The notes: generated by a model not told the origin, from the letters alone. A DNA stretch of 64,000 nt from Streptomyces sp. ISL-43 (GCF_018614195.1 NZ_JAGGOT010000031.1:1-64000), one strand, 5' to 3'. Shown: positions 15,979-25,254, counted from the stretch's first letter. Numbers and translations are program-made.

Positions 15979-18798
15979 GTGGTGTTCGACGCGTTGCGCG
16001 CGCGGCTGCGGGGCCGTGCTGCCGAGGAGCCGGCTGCTGCCCCGGGTGCTGCTGCCCCGGCGGCGGACGGCCCCGCTTCCGGGGGCCCTGCTTCCTCCGG
16101 TCCTGCTCCCGTGGGACCTGCTCCTGTGCGTCCCGCCCCGGCCTGGCCCGGACTCCCGGTCCAGCGGAGCACGTTCGGCGCGGCCCCGCTGCTCACCGAC
16201 CCGCAGCGCTTCGGAGCGGGCCTCGCCGCGTGGCACGACCCCTCCCTGACCGGAACCCTGGGCCACGCGGTGACCCCGGACGCCCCGTCGGGCACGATCC
16301 ACCTCGGGGCGGAGCCGGCCGCGACCGGCTCCGCCGCCTTGCCGTCGAACCCGGCGCCCGGTCCGGCCCCGGCCGTGGCCGCGCAGGCTTCGGCGCCGGG
16401 CGCAACCGCGGCTCCGCCGGAGCCCGTCCCGGTGGTGCGGCCCGACCTCGTACGGAGTCTGACGGTGGCTCCGCCGCCGGACCTCCCGCCGCGCGTCCTC
16501 CCGGCCCAGCGACTGCCCGACCCCCCGGCCGCCGCCCCGCGGCCGGGCCTTTCGCCGCAAGCACCGGCGGTGCGCGGGCCGGAGGCCCCGATGACAGACC
16601 TGCCCGTGCGGGGGCTGCCCGTACAGCGGTTGGACGCCGCTGCCCCTCCCGTGGAGCCGGCGCGGGCCGCCGAGGAGGCCCAGGCGTCGGCCGGCCCGGC
16701 CCGGCCCGAGTCGGCGGACCTGCCCGTGGCGGGGCCGCAGCGCCCGACCGCTGCTCCGGGGGGCGCGGATTCCCCTGGGGCGGAGTCCGCTTCGCCGATG
16801 GCCCCCGCGCCGAGCGGGCTGCCGGTGCAACGCCTGGACGCGCCGCCGTCCCCGTCGGCGACGACGCGGGACCTGTCCGCCGCCTCGGGGGCTGCCCTTC
16901 CGCCCCGGGAGGCCCCGGCCTCCCCGGCGGAGTCGCAGGGCCTGACCGCCGCTTCGGCGGATGGCGGTCCGGACCGGGGGACATCGACCCGGGCGGTGGA
17001 ACAGCTGCCGGTGGTACAGCGGCTGGATGCTCCGGTTGCCGCTCCCGCAGAGTCTCCGCGTCCGCCCTCCGTGACTCCGGTGTGGGCGGACGCCTCCGTC
17101 GGGCCGGCGGAACTGCCCGTGCAACGGCCGGCGCAGGACCCGGCCGTTGCCTCGGGAGATGCCGTCGCGCCCCGGGCGTCGTCGGCTTCGCCGGTGGACC
17201 CTACGGCGAGTGGGCTTCCCGTGCAGCGGCTGGACGCTCCGGCGCCGGCGCAGGGCCCGGCCGCCGCGTTGGGGTCGGCCGTTCCGCCCAGGGAGGCGTC
17301 CGCTTCCTCGGCGGACGGTGATTCGGCTCGGGCGGCGTCGACCCGGTCGGTGGATCTGCCCGTGCGGGGGCCGGCGGTGCAGCGGCTGGACGTTGCGGCT
17401 GCCGCTCCCGTGGAGCCCGCGAGTCCGTCCTCCGTGGCTCCGGCGTGGGCGGACGACTCCGCCGGTCAAGCGGCCCCGGCCGGGCCGGAGGAGCTGCCCG
17501 CCGCCCCGTCGGAGCTCGGGGCAGCCCTGCCGTCGGCGGACGCACCGGCCGCCACCGTGCAGCGGCTGGAGGCCGCTTCGGGCCCGACACCGATGCCGAT
17601 CGTGGGCCGGTGGCCCCTGGACGGGGGCGGCCCGGCCGCCGCCGGGCCCCCGCACCTGCCGGTCCAGCGGCTGGAGGCGCCGGCCGGCTCCTCGGCGCCC
17701 TGGCCTTCGCCCGGTGCCGAGCCGGCGGTTCCACTCGCCGCACCGCCCGCACCCCCCGGGCCGGCCGCAGCGCCGCCGAGGCGGCTGGGGCTGGGCGCCC
17801 CACTCCCGGCACGCTCCGAGACCCCGGCCCCGTCGCCCGCGCCCGCCCCGCCGGATCCGCCTGCCCGCCGCGTCGGCCTTGGCGCCCCGATCCCGCCGGT
17901 CCAGCGCACCCCGACCGGCTCCGCGCCGCCCGCGCCACCGCCCGTACGTCCCGACGCAACCGTCCCCCTGGCCCAGCGGCGGACCGCTGCTGAGGACTCC
18001 GCACCTCCGGACGTGCTCGGGCTCCCGGCTCAGCGGTGGGCCGCCGCCGAGGACTCCGTACGCCCCGACGTGCTCGGGCTCCCTGCCGCGCGGCCGACCC
18101 CGGCCGAGGACTCCGTACGCCCCGACGGGTTCAGCCCCGCGCCCGCGCCCGCCCGCCCGCCGCTGCCCGCCGTACCGCTCACCCCGCTCCAGCGGGCCGT
18201 GGAACCGGGTCCCCTCGCCGCGCTGGTGGGGGAGCGGGGGCTCCGGCTCCGGTCCGCGCCCTCACCCCCGCCGCCGGAGGCGGGCGCGCCGCCTGGGCCA
18301 CCGGATCCGCCGCAGGCCGTCGTGGTGCCGCTGACCTGGGCGTCGTCCTCGTCCGTGCATCCGGCGGCCGCCATCGGGGCCCCCGCTGCCGCGCTCGCCC
18401 CAGGCCCGGAGGGCGAGGCCTTCGCCGGCCCGGCCGCCGGGGCCGCGGCCTCCAGGCTCTCGACGGTCCAGCGTTCGACGTGGCAGCCCCCGCCGGGGCC
18501 GCCACCGCCCCCGGTGGCGCAGCGGGACGTGGAGGAGGCCCCGCCCGCCGCCGAGGCGCGCGAGGCCGTACCCGCGCCGCCTCCACCGGCGCAGCCACCC
18601 GTCCCACCCGAACCCCCACCCGAATCCCCACCTGCACCCGCACCCGCAGCCGCTCCACCCGCCCCACCCGCCCCACCCGCGGAACCCAACACCGACGAGC
18701 TCGTCCGCCGCCTCATCGGCCCCCTCGGCCGGCTGCTCCGCGCGGAACTGCGGCTCGACCGCGAGCGGGCCGGCGTACGGCTCGATCCCAGGCACTGA
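15979..18798 (+). CDS. 939-aa disordered CIS protein with 16 (V/A/L)QR motifs
   Basis: A long Ala/Pro-rich protein, mostly disordered. Starting at residue 61 (LPVQRSTFG) and ending at 847-849 (PVAQRDVEE), a short motif recurs 16 times: mainly LPVQRLDA or LPVQRLEA, with variants LPAQRLPDP, PVVQRLDAP, ATVQRLEAA, PPVQRTPTG, LPAQRWAAA, TPLQRAVEP and STVQRSTWQ. Spacing is irregular, roughly 20-130 residues. Ordered segments appear only near the N-terminus (about 60-110, TDPQRFGAGLAAWHDP) and at the very C-terminus (about 905-939), a charged amphipathic helix LVRRLIGPLGRLLRAEL with LRLDRERAG after it. It lies between the 51-aa gene and the tube initiator. A tape-measure, scaffold or cargo-binding role is possible; none can be proved. 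Codon use matches the neighbours. GTG 15979 or 15982 may be the start. Confidence 0.8.
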   Translation: MVFDALRARLRGRAAEEPAAAPGAAAPAADGPASGGPASSGPAPVGPAPVRPAPAWPGLPVQRSTFGAAPLLTDPQRFGAGLAAWHDPSLTGTLGHAVTPDAPSGTIHLGAEPAATGSAALPSNPAPGPAPAVAAQASAPGATAAPPEPVPVVRPDLVRSLTVAPPPDLPPRVLPAQRLPDPPAAAPRPGLSPQAPAVRGPEAPMTDLPVRGLPVQRLDAAAPPVEPARAAEEAQASAGPARPESADLPVAGPQRPTAAPGGADSPGAESASPMAPAPSGLPVQRLDAPPSPSATTRDLSAASGAALPPREAPASPAESQGLTAASADGGPDRGTSTRAVEQLPVVQRLDAPVAAPAESPRPPSVTPVWADASVGPAELPVQRPAQDPAVASGDAVAPRASSASPVDPTASGLPVQRLDAPAPAQGPAAALGSAVPPREASASSADGDSARAASTRSVDLPVRGPAVQRLDVAAAAPVEPASPSSVAPAWADDSAGQAAPAGPEELPAAPSELGAALPSADAPAATVQRLEAASGPTPMPIVGRWPLDGGGPAAAGPPHLPVQRLEAPAGSSAPWPSPGAEPAVPLAAPPAPPGPAAAPPRRLGLGAPLPARSETPAPSPAPAPPDPPARRVGLGAPIPPVQRTPTGSAPPAPPPVRPDATVPLAQRRTAAEDSAPPDVLGLPAQRWAAAEDSVRPDVLGLPAARPTPAEDSVRPDGFSPAPAPARPPLPAVPLTPLQRAVEPGPLAALVGERGLRLRSAPSPPPPEAGAPPGPPDPPQAVVVPLTWASSSSVHPAAAIGAPAAALAPGPEGEAFAGPAAGAAASRLSTVQRSTWQPPPGPPPPPVAQRDVEEAPPAAEAREAVPAPPPPAQPPVPPEPPPESPPAPAPAAAPPAPPAPPAEPNTDELVRRLIGPLGRLLRAELRLDRERAGVRLDPRH

Positions 18799-18824
18799 GA
18801 GACGGAAGGAGAGCGGACAGCGAC

Positions 18825-19259
18825 ATGGCCCGGCAACAGGACCCCGCCGTCAGCGTGTGCTTCATGGTCGAGATCGACAACATCAGCCTCGGCTCCTTCA
18901 ACAGCTGCGAGGGCCTCGGCTGCGAGGTCGTCATGGAGCAGCGCGAAGAGGGCGGCAACAACGGATACGTCTGGCAACTCCCCACCCGGATCAAGTACTC
19001 CAACATCAAGCTCACCCGCCCCGTGACCCGCGACACCGAACAGGTCACCCGGTGGCTGGCCGGCATGCTCGGCGGGATACCCCGCAAGACCGCTCACATC
19101 AGCGCCATGACCCTCGACGGCACGGTGGTCGCCCGCTGGAGCCTGATGGACGTGGTCCCCGTGCGCTGGACCGGGCCCATCCTCAATCCCGAGACCGTCA
19201 AGGTCGCCACCGAGACGCTGGAGATCGCCCACCACGGTTTCCTCAACGCGGGCCGATAG
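18825..19259 (+). CDS. cis5: CIS tube-fold protein, probable tube initiator
   Basis: A 144-aa gp19-like tube-fold protein: VSVCFMVEIDNISLGSFNSCEGLGCEV near the N-terminus, the conserved GYVWQLPTRIKYSNIKLTRPV loop, and a C-terminal VATETLEIAHHGFL strand. In PVC-type particles a second tube-fold protein (Pvc5) adapts the spike hub to the tube. Its position directly before the LysM hub and spike genes fits that role better than being a second major tube. It starts at ATG 18825 after GAAGGAGAG. Confidence 0.87.
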   Translation: MARQQDPAVSVCFMVEIDNISLGSFNSCEGLGCEVVMEQREEGGNNGYVWQLPTRIKYSNIKLTRPVTRDTEQVTRWLAGMLGGIPRKTAHISAMTLDGTVVARWSLMDVVPVRWTGPILNPETVKVATETLEIAHHGFLNAGR

Positions 19260-19274
19260 GGGAGGACTTCGGAC

Positions 19275-20036
19275 ATGTCCCTGCAGCAGCCCGTCGCCTT
19301 CATCGCCTCCGCTTCCCCCGCCTCGCCCTCCGGCGGTTCCGGGCCGCGCCCCAAACTGGAGCGTGCCTGGCTGGAGTTGCGCGAGCCGCCCGCGGACGGC
19401 GGGTCCGGGCCGGCCGGGCCGCGGATGGGGCGGATCGACTTCCAGTTCAATCCCAAGGAGCTGACCCTCGCCAAGTCCGCCCAGTGGGAGCGCAAGCCCG
19501 CCAAGGGCGCGGCCACCGCCGGCCCCGCCGAGTTCAAGGGACCCGGCGCCGCCAAGCTGACCCTGGAGATGTTCTTCGACGCCACCGCCGACCAGGACGG
19601 CCGGGTGGTGGCGGCGGTCGAGAAGCTGCTCGCCTGCTGCGTGGCCACCCAGGAGACGCACCAGCAGAAGCAGGGGGTCCCGCCCTGGGTGATCCTGCGC
19701 TGGGGCGGACTCACCGGGTTCGTCGGCTACGTCAGCCAAGTGCAGGCGAAGTACACGCTGTTCACCCCCGGCGGGATCCCGATCCGCGCCGTCTGCCAGG
19801 TCACGCTGGAGGAGCTCAGCGGACCCATGCCCGGCCAGAACCCCACCTCCGGGGCGCTCGCCGCGCGCCGCGTGCACCACGTGGTCACGGGGGACACCCT
19901 CGCGCTGCTCGCTTGGCGGGAGTACGGGGACGCGACCGCCTGGCGCCACATCGCCGAGGCCAACGGCATCGACGACCCGATGCGGCTGGCGCCCGGCACC
20001 GAACTGCTGCTGCCGGGCGCCGAGGAGCTGGACTGA
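19275..20036 (+). CDS. cis7: LysM-domain CIS baseplate protein
   Basis: A 253-aa protein: a beta-rich N-terminal domain of the gp53/Pvc7 type (IDFQFNPKELTLAKSAQWERKP, KLTLEMFFDAT, WGGLTGFVGYVSQVQAKYTLF) and a C-terminal LysM (about 200-250: HHVVTGDTLALLAWREYGDATAWRHIAEANGI with LAPGTELLLPG). In contractile systems the LysM module packs in the baseplate hub, not on cell wall. The stop is 3 bases before the spike ATG, so the two are coupled. Confidence 0.93.
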   Translation: MSLQQPVAFIASASPASPSGGSGPRPKLERAWLELREPPADGGSGPAGPRMGRIDFQFNPKELTLAKSAQWERKPAKGAATAGPAEFKGPGAAKLTLEMFFDATADQDGRVVAAVEKLLACCVATQETHQQKQGVPPWVILRWGGLTGFVGYVSQVQAKYTLFTPGGIPIRAVCQVTLEELSGPMPGQNPTSGALAARRVHHVVTGDTLALLAWREYGDATAWRHIAEANGIDDPMRLAPGTELLLPGAEELD

Positions 20037-20039
20037 CCC

Positions 20040-21899
20040 ATGGCCGGAGAGAGTTTCGTCAACAGCCTCGCCGTCGAGGTCGCCGGGCAGCCGCTGCCCG
20101 AGCCGGTCGCGCAGACGCTGGTGTCGGCGTACGTGGACGACAGCACCGAACTGCCCGACCTGTTCGTACTGCGCTTTCGCGATCCCCACCATCTCGCCCT
20201 GCGCGCCGCCGGCTTCACCCTCGGCAGCCCCGTCAGGCTCTTCGCGCGGGCCGCCGACGACCCGCAGCGCCAACTCCTCGTGTCCGGTGAGGTCACGGCG
20301 GTCGAGATCGACCTCGACGCCACGGGCACCTTCACCGTGGTACGCGGCCTCGACCACGCGCACCGCTTCTTCCGGGGCCGCCGGGTCACCGGATACCGCC
20401 AGATGACCGCCTCCGACGTGGCCGTGCAGGTCGCCCGGCGGGCCGGACTGCCCGTCGGCTCCGTCGACAGCACCACCACCGTCTACGAGCACCTGGCGCA
20501 GCCGGGCATCACCGACTGGGAGTTCCTGCACCGGCTGGCCGACCTCGCGGGAGCCGAGGTCGGCGTACTGGAGGGCCGCTTCTTCTTCCGGGTGCCGGCC
20601 AAGGCCGACGGTGCGCCCGCCGCGTCCACCCGGCCCCAAGCGAGCCCGTACGTCCTGGAGTTCGGCCGCAACCTGCTGAGCTGCCACGCTTCGGTGACCG
20701 CCGCCGACCAGGTCCAGCAGGTGGAGGTGCGCGGCTGGGACGTCCAGGCGAAGGCCGCCGTCGTCGGTCGGGCACCCGCCGGGCGCAGCGACCGGCTCGA
20801 CCTCGGCCTGACCCCGCAGCAGGCCGCCGACGCCTTCGGCGACGCGCTGTTCCTGGCCACGGACACCCCGTACCGCACCCAGGCCGAAGCCGACCAGGCC
20901 GCGAAGTCCCTGGCCGCCGACCTCGCCGGATCCCTCGCGGAACTCGACGCCGTCGCGATGGGCATGCCGAGGCTGCGCGCGGGCACCGCCGTCACCCTCA
21001 CCAACGTCGGGTCGCCCTTCGAGGGCAAGTACACGATCTCCGCGAGCCGCCACGTCTTCGACCCGCAGACCGGCTACCAGACCTGGCTCACGGTCGGCGG
21101 CCGCTCCAACCGCTCGCTCCACGGCCTCGCCTCCGGCGGCGGGTCCGGCCCGGGCGGCGACCGGGGGCGGATCGGAGGCCTGGTCAACGCGACCGTGACC
21201 GACACCCGGGACCCCGAGGACCGGGGGCGGGTCAAACTGGCCTTCCCCTGGCTGGACGGGGAGTACGTGAGCGACTGGGCCCGGACCGCCGATTTCGGGG
21301 GCAAGGGCGGCGGCGGCATCTTCGGGCCCGAGGTGGGCGACGAGGTGCTCGTCGGCTTCGAACAGGGGCGCGTGGACCACCCGTACGTCATCGGCGGGCT
21401 CTACAACGGCCAGGACAAGCCCTCCGACCACGAGGCCCCGCTCGTCGACTCCACCAGCGGATCCACCAACCGCCGCTCCCTGGTGTCCCGTTCGGGCAAC
21501 CGGCTGGAACTGCTGGACTGCGCGCGCGGCCCCAAGGGCGTGCGCCTGGCCACCGGCGACGGCAAACTCACCCTCCACCTCGACCAGCAGAACACCTCCG
21601 TCACCGTGCACAGCGACGGAACCGTCGAGATCGAGGCCAAGGACAAGGTGACGGTGAAGGCGCGGCAGGGCATCGCCATGGACGCGGGCACCGGGAAGCT
21701 CGAACTCAAGGGCCAGTCGGTGGAGATCACCTCCCAGGCGGGAGTGGAGGTCGACGGCGGCGCGGGCGCGCTGAAGCTCCAGACCAACGGCCAGGTGGAC
21801 GTCAAGGGCACCACCGTCAGTGTCAACGGCCAGGCCAGTACCGAACTCAAGGGCGGCGCCAGCCTGTCGATCACCGCCGCGCTCGTCCGCATCAATTAG
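20040..21899 (+). CDS. cis8: VgrG-like CIS spike protein (gp27/gp5 fusion)
   Basis: A 619-aa spike. Residues 1-350 form the gp27/late-control-D-like hub (ELPDLFVLRFRDPHHLAL, ATGTFTVVRGLDHAHRFFRGRR, ITDWEFLHRLADLAGAEV). About 385-460 is the gp5 OB-fold (DTRDPEDRGRVKLAFPWL, SDWARTADFGGKGGGG, GDEVLVGFEQGRVDHPYVIGG). About 490-619 is a triple-stranded beta-helix of short repeats (VEIEAKDKVTVKARQG, LELKGQSVEITSQAG). There is no C-terminal effector extension. It trimerises to carry the PAAR tip. It starts 3 bases after the LysM gene. Confidence 0.95.
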   Translation: MAGESFVNSLAVEVAGQPLPEPVAQTLVSAYVDDSTELPDLFVLRFRDPHHLALRAAGFTLGSPVRLFARAADDPQRQLLVSGEVTAVEIDLDATGTFTVVRGLDHAHRFFRGRRVTGYRQMTASDVAVQVARRAGLPVGSVDSTTTVYEHLAQPGITDWEFLHRLADLAGAEVGVLEGRFFFRVPAKADGAPAASTRPQASPYVLEFGRNLLSCHASVTAADQVQQVEVRGWDVQAKAAVVGRAPAGRSDRLDLGLTPQQAADAFGDALFLATDTPYRTQAEADQAAKSLAADLAGSLAELDAVAMGMPRLRAGTAVTLTNVGSPFEGKYTISASRHVFDPQTGYQTWLTVGGRSNRSLHGLASGGGSGPGGDRGRIGGLVNATVTDTRDPEDRGRVKLAFPWLDGEYVSDWARTADFGGKGGGGIFGPEVGDEVLVGFEQGRVDHPYVIGGLYNGQDKPSDHEAPLVDSTSGSTNRRSLVSRSGNRLELLDCARGPKGVRLATGDGKLTLHLDQQNTSVTVHSDGTVEIEAKDKVTVKARQGIAMDAGTGKLELKGQSVEITSQAGVEVDGGAGALKLQTNGQVDVKGTTVSVNGQASTELKGGASLSITAALVRIN

Positions 21900-21949
21900 C
21901 CGCGGTACCCCCGAAGACGAAGACCCGCAGGATCGAGGAGAACAGCGAT

Positions 21950-22231
21950 ATGCCGCCAGCCGCACGCGTCGGGGACCCCACCGGCCACCCCGGGGTGATC
22001 GGGCCGCCCGGAGTGCCCACCGTCCTGATCGGCGGCATGCCGGCGGCCGTCGTGTCCACCCCGCACATCTGCTCCTTCCCGCCCCCCGCCGTCCACCCGC
22101 CGTCGGTCATCGCCCCTCCCGGGTGCCCCACCGTCCTCATCGGCGGTCTGCCCGCCGCACGCATGGGCGACATGGCCGCCTGCGGCGCGCCGGTCATCAT
22201 GGGCGCCCCCACCGTCCTGATCGGCGGGTGA
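21950..22231 (+). CDS. cis10: PAAR-repeat CIS spike tip
   Basis: A 93-aa PAAR protein consisting only of the tip domain, with three copies of PTVLIGG (GVPTVLIGGMPAA, GCPTVLIGGLPAA, GAPTVLIGG) separated by the proline and His/Cys-containing turns that bind a metal at the apex (TPHICSF, MAACGAP). It lacks any toxin extension, so a cargo would have to be loaded elsewhere. It follows the spike gene and precedes gp25 by 7 bases. Confidence 0.95.
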   Translation: MPPAARVGDPTGHPGVIGPPGVPTVLIGGMPAAVVSTPHICSFPPPAVHPPSVIAPPGCPTVLIGGLPAARMGDMAACGAPVIMGAPTVLIGG

Positions 22232-22238
22232 ACCGGCC

Positions 22239-22667
22239 GTGGGGGAGCAGTTCATCGGCGCCGGCTGGGCCTTCCCGCTGCGCACCGACGCGACCGGAGC
22301 CATCGCGCTGGTGCGCCGCGAGCAGGAGATCGAGGAGAGCATGCGGCTGATCCTGGGCACGGCGCCGGGGGAGCGCCCCATGCGCCCGCAGTTCGGCTGC
22401 GCCATCCACGACCACGTCTTCGCCCCGGCCGACGCGGCGACCGCCGCCCAGATCGGCTACGAGGTGCGCACCTCGCTGGAGCGGTGGGAACCCAGGATCC
22501 GGCTCGTCGACGTGAGCGTCAGCTTCGACGCCGTGGAGGCCGGCACCCTCTACATCGACATCAGCTACGCCCCGCGCGGCTCCAACACCCCCCGCAACCT
22601 GGTCTTCCCGTTCTACGTGATCCCCGCCCACGGCTCGCCCGACGCCACCGAAGGGAGCGGCGGCTGA
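22239..22667 (+). CDS. cis9: gp25-like CIS baseplate wedge protein
   Basis: A 142-aa GPW/gp25 protein: FIGAGWAFPLRTDATGAIALVRREQEIEESMRLILGTAPGERPMRPQFG in sense, containing the hallmark EESMRLIL and GERPMRPQFG segments, and ending with LYIDISYAPRGSNTPRNLVFPFYV. The EPR-like core (GERPMRP) contacts the sheath to start contraction. GTG 22239; the stop overlaps the next ATG (TGATG). Confidence 0.95.
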   Translation: MGEQFIGAGWAFPLRTDATGAIALVRREQEIEESMRLILGTAPGERPMRPQFGCAIHDHVFAPADAATAAQIGYEVRTSLERWEPRIRLVDVSVSFDAVEAGTLYIDISYAPRGSNTPRNLVFPFYVIPAHGSPDATEGSGG

Positions 22668-24673
22668 TGGCGCTGCCCCGTCCCAACCTCGACGACCGCC
22701 GCTTCCAGGACCTCGTGGACGAGGCCAAGCGGATGGTCCAGCAGCGCTGCCCGCAATGGAGCGACCACAACGTCTCCGACCCCGGCGTCACGCTCATCGA
22801 GGCCTTCGCCCACATGACCGACCAGCTGATCTACCGGCTCAACCGGGTCCCCGACAAGAACCACGTGGCCTTCCTCGACCTGATCGGCCTGACCCTCAAC
22901 CCGCCCTCGGCGGCCCGCACCGACGTCACGTTCTGGCTGTCCGCGCCCCAGCCCGAGACCGTCCGCATCCGCGAGGGCAGCGAGGTCGCCACCACCCGCA
23001 CCGAGACCGACGAGGCGGTGATCTTCTCGACCGTACGGGAACTCGCGCTGGTCCCGGTCGAGTTGTCGGTCCTCGCCACCGGCTCCGCCGAACCGGGCGC
23101 GGCCCCCGCCGGCGCCCCGCCCGGCGCCGCAGCTGCTCCCGCCGCCCCCGCCGCCCTGACCGACCGGGGTCCAGAGCTCGCCACCGGGCGCGGAGTACCC
23201 TGCTTCTCGCCGGTGCCCCGCCCCGGCGACGCCCTCTACTTCGGGCTCTCCGAGGCCGCGCCCTCCTGCGTGGTCGCGCTCCGCCTGGACTTCCCCGTCG
23301 CCGGCCACGGCATCGACCCCGAACGGCCCCCGCTCGCCTGGGAGGCCTGGACCGGCGAGGGCTGGACCCGCTGCGAGGTCGACCGCGACGGCACCGGCGG
23401 CTTCAACCGGCCCGGCGACGTGCTGATCCAGCTCCCCGACACCCACCTCGCCTCCGCCGAGGCCCGCCACCGCGCCGGCTGGCTGCGCTGCGTCGTCGTC
23501 GCCCCCGCCGAAGGGCAGCGGACGTACTCGGCGGCCCCCTCCCTGCTCTCCGCCGAGGCGTTCACCATCGGCGGTACCGCCCCCGCCGTCCACGCCGAAC
23601 GGGTCGGCGAGCACCTCCTCGGTGTCTCCGAGGGCGTCCCCGGCCAGAGTTTCACCCTCGACCGGGCCCCGGTGATCGCGGGCGGGCTGCCCTTCACCGT
23701 GGAGACGCACAGCACCGCCGAGGGCTGGGTGGACTGGACCGAGGTCCCCCACTTCGGCGAATCGGGCCCCAGGGACCGGCACATCGGCGTCGACCGCGCC
23801 ACCGGCGAGATCACTTTCGGCCCCGCCGTGCGCGAGGCCGACGGCTCCCTGCGCCAGTACGGGGCCGTGCCCGCCAAGGGTGTCCCGGTCCGCGCCCGCC
23901 CCTACCTCACCGGCGGCGGCCGGCGCGGCAACGTGGCCCGCCGCACCCTGGGCGTCCTGCGCAGCTCCATCCCGTACATCGCGCGCGTCGAGAACCGCCG
24001 CGCCGCCGGCGGCGGGGTCGATGGCGAGGACGTGGCCAACGCCCGCCTGCGCGGCGCGATGGAACTGCGCACACGCGAACGGGCCGTCACCGCCGAGGAC
24101 TTCGAGTACCTCACCCGGCAGGCCGCCCCCGAGGTCGCCCGCGTCCGCTGCGTCGAAGCCCCCGAGGCGGGCCCCGGCGGGGTGCGCGTACTCCTCGTAC
24201 CGGCCGCCGAGGACGACGGCGAAGGGCGCCTGGAATTCTCCCGGATGGCCTGCCGGCCCGAGCTTCTCGCCTCCGTGGCCGCCCATTTGGACGCCCGCCG
24301 CATGCTCGGCACCCGGCTCGTCGTCGAACCGCCGTACTACCAGGGCGTCACCGTCGTCGCCGTCCTGCGCGCCGCCGACGGCATCCCCGCCGCCCGCGTC
24401 CAGCGTGCCGCGCTCGCCGCCCTCTACCGGCAGCTCAACCCGCTCACCGGTGGACCCGACGGCGCCGGCTGGCCGTTCGGCCGGGCCGTGCACACCGGAG
24501 CCCTCTGGGCCGTCCTCGAACAGGTCCCCGGCGTCGAGTCGGTGGAGAGCGTACGGCTCTTCCCCGCGGACCTGGAGACCCGCCGGCGCAGCGAGCCCGC
24601 CGACCGGATCGTGCTCGGCCCCGGCTCCCTCGCCTTCAGCTACGACCACCAGGTCAGGGTGGACCACCGGTGA
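22667..24673 (+). CDS. cis11: Baseplate J / gp6-like CIS wedge protein
   Basis: A 668-aa protein starting MALPRPNLDDRRFQDLVDEAKRM with the conserved DPGVTLIEAFAHMTDQLIYRLNRVPDKNHVAFLDLIG. It ends with the baseplate-J core (NRRAAGGGVDGEDVANARLRGAMELRTRERAVTAEDFEYLTRQAAPEVARVRC in sense, shown here as its main motifs RTRERAVTAEDFEYL and PEVARVRC). An Ala/Pro-rich linker at about 140-165 splits the two parts. It forms the wedge ring around the hub. It is coupled to both neighbours (TGATG upstream, GTGA downstream). The start at 22667 replaces a longer in-frame start that lies within gp25. Confidence 0.93.
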   Translation: MALPRPNLDDRRFQDLVDEAKRMVQQRCPQWSDHNVSDPGVTLIEAFAHMTDQLIYRLNRVPDKNHVAFLDLIGLTLNPPSAARTDVTFWLSAPQPETVRIREGSEVATTRTETDEAVIFSTVRELALVPVELSVLATGSAEPGAAPAGAPPGAAAAPAAPAALTDRGPELATGRGVPCFSPVPRPGDALYFGLSEAAPSCVVALRLDFPVAGHGIDPERPPLAWEAWTGEGWTRCEVDRDGTGGFNRPGDVLIQLPDTHLASAEARHRAGWLRCVVVAPAEGQRTYSAAPSLLSAEAFTIGGTAPAVHAERVGEHLLGVSEGVPGQSFTLDRAPVIAGGLPFTVETHSTAEGWVDWTEVPHFGESGPRDRHIGVDRATGEITFGPAVREADGSLRQYGAVPAKGVPVRARPYLTGGGRRGNVARRTLGVLRSSIPYIARVENRRAAGGGVDGEDVANARLRGAMELRTRERAVTAEDFEYLTRQAAPEVARVRCVEAPEAGPGGVRVLLVPAAEDDGEGRLEFSRMACRPELLASVAAHLDARRMLGTRLVVEPPYYQGVTVVAVLRAADGIPAARVQRAALAALYRQLNPLTGGPDGAGWPFGRAVHTGALWAVLEQVPGVESVESVRLFPADLETRRRSEPADRIVLGPGSLAFSYDHQVRVDHR

Positions 24674-25182
24674 GCCGGCGGCTGGTCCCCGGACTGACCT
24701 CCCGGCATCCGCTCGGCGCCCAACTGCCCGCCGTGTATGCCGAGGACGACCTCGCCCAGCGGATCACCGAGAGCCTGGACGAGGTGCTCGCACCCGTACT
24801 GGCGGTCCTCGACTGCCTGCCCGCCTACTTCGATCCCGGCCTGGCCCCCGCCGACTTCACCGCTCTCCTCGGCGCCTGGGTGGGCGCCGACGGCGACGTC
24901 CCGGGAGCGGTGTCCGCCCACGCCCGGCGCGGCACCGGGGCCGGCCTCGCCGAACAGGTCCGCCAGGTCTTCGGGGTCACCCCGGAGATCGAGGAGAGCG
25001 GCGCCGCCACCTGGTCCGCGACCCCGGGGGCGCCGCTGCCGGGCTCCGGCCGCCCGTACCTGGTGGTGCGGCTGCGCGTGCCCGACCCGGACGCGGTGGA
25101 CACCGCCGCGCTGACGGCGTTCGTGGCGCGCGGCCGGCCGGTGCACCTGCCCTTCCGGGTCGAGGTGGTGGCGATTGGGTAG
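24670..25182 (+). CDS. P2 protein I-like CIS baseplate protein (Cis12 position)
   Basis: A 170-aa phage tail protein of the P2-I type: HPLGAQLPAVYAEDDLAQRITESLDEVLAPVLAVLDCLPAYFDP at the N-terminus (motif core LPAVYAEDDLAQR), then TALLGAWVGADGD and a C-terminal VVRLRVPDPDAVDTAALTAFVARGRPVHLPF. In tails this fold follows the J wedge protein and bridges to fibres. No fibre gene follows, in line with a CIS that does not bind foreign cells. It overlaps the wedge gene by 4 bases. Confidence 0.88.
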   Translation: MSRRLVPGLTSRHPLGAQLPAVYAEDDLAQRITESLDEVLAPVLAVLDCLPAYFDPGLAPADFTALLGAWVGADGDVPGAVSAHARRGTGAGLAEQVRQVFGVTPEIEESGAATWSATPGAPLPGSGRPYLVVRLRVPDPDAVDTAALTAFVARGRPVHLPFRVEVVAIG

Positions 25183-25254
25183 TGGGTTACTCATGCAGTA
25201 CGGAGAGTGAGCGGCCATCCTTGACCTGCCGTGCGCGGGGGAGGAGGCCGGGAA

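Noticed and set aside
18030..21965. Very long minus-strand open frame opposite the disordered protein, tube initiator, LysM and spike genes
   Set aside because: The plus strand carries clear CIS families there; long antisense frames are common in high-GC DNA because stop codons are rare.
20040..22231. Spike or PAAR protein as a toxin carrier
   Set aside because: Both end at the structural fold with no extra domain, so no effector can be claimed from these genes.
25231..25254. GTG 25231 as the start of the NTPase-SARP regulator
   Set aside because: AGGAGG is ideally spaced to TTG 25255 and nothing supports initiation at 25231; the choice remains open to N-terminal proteomics.
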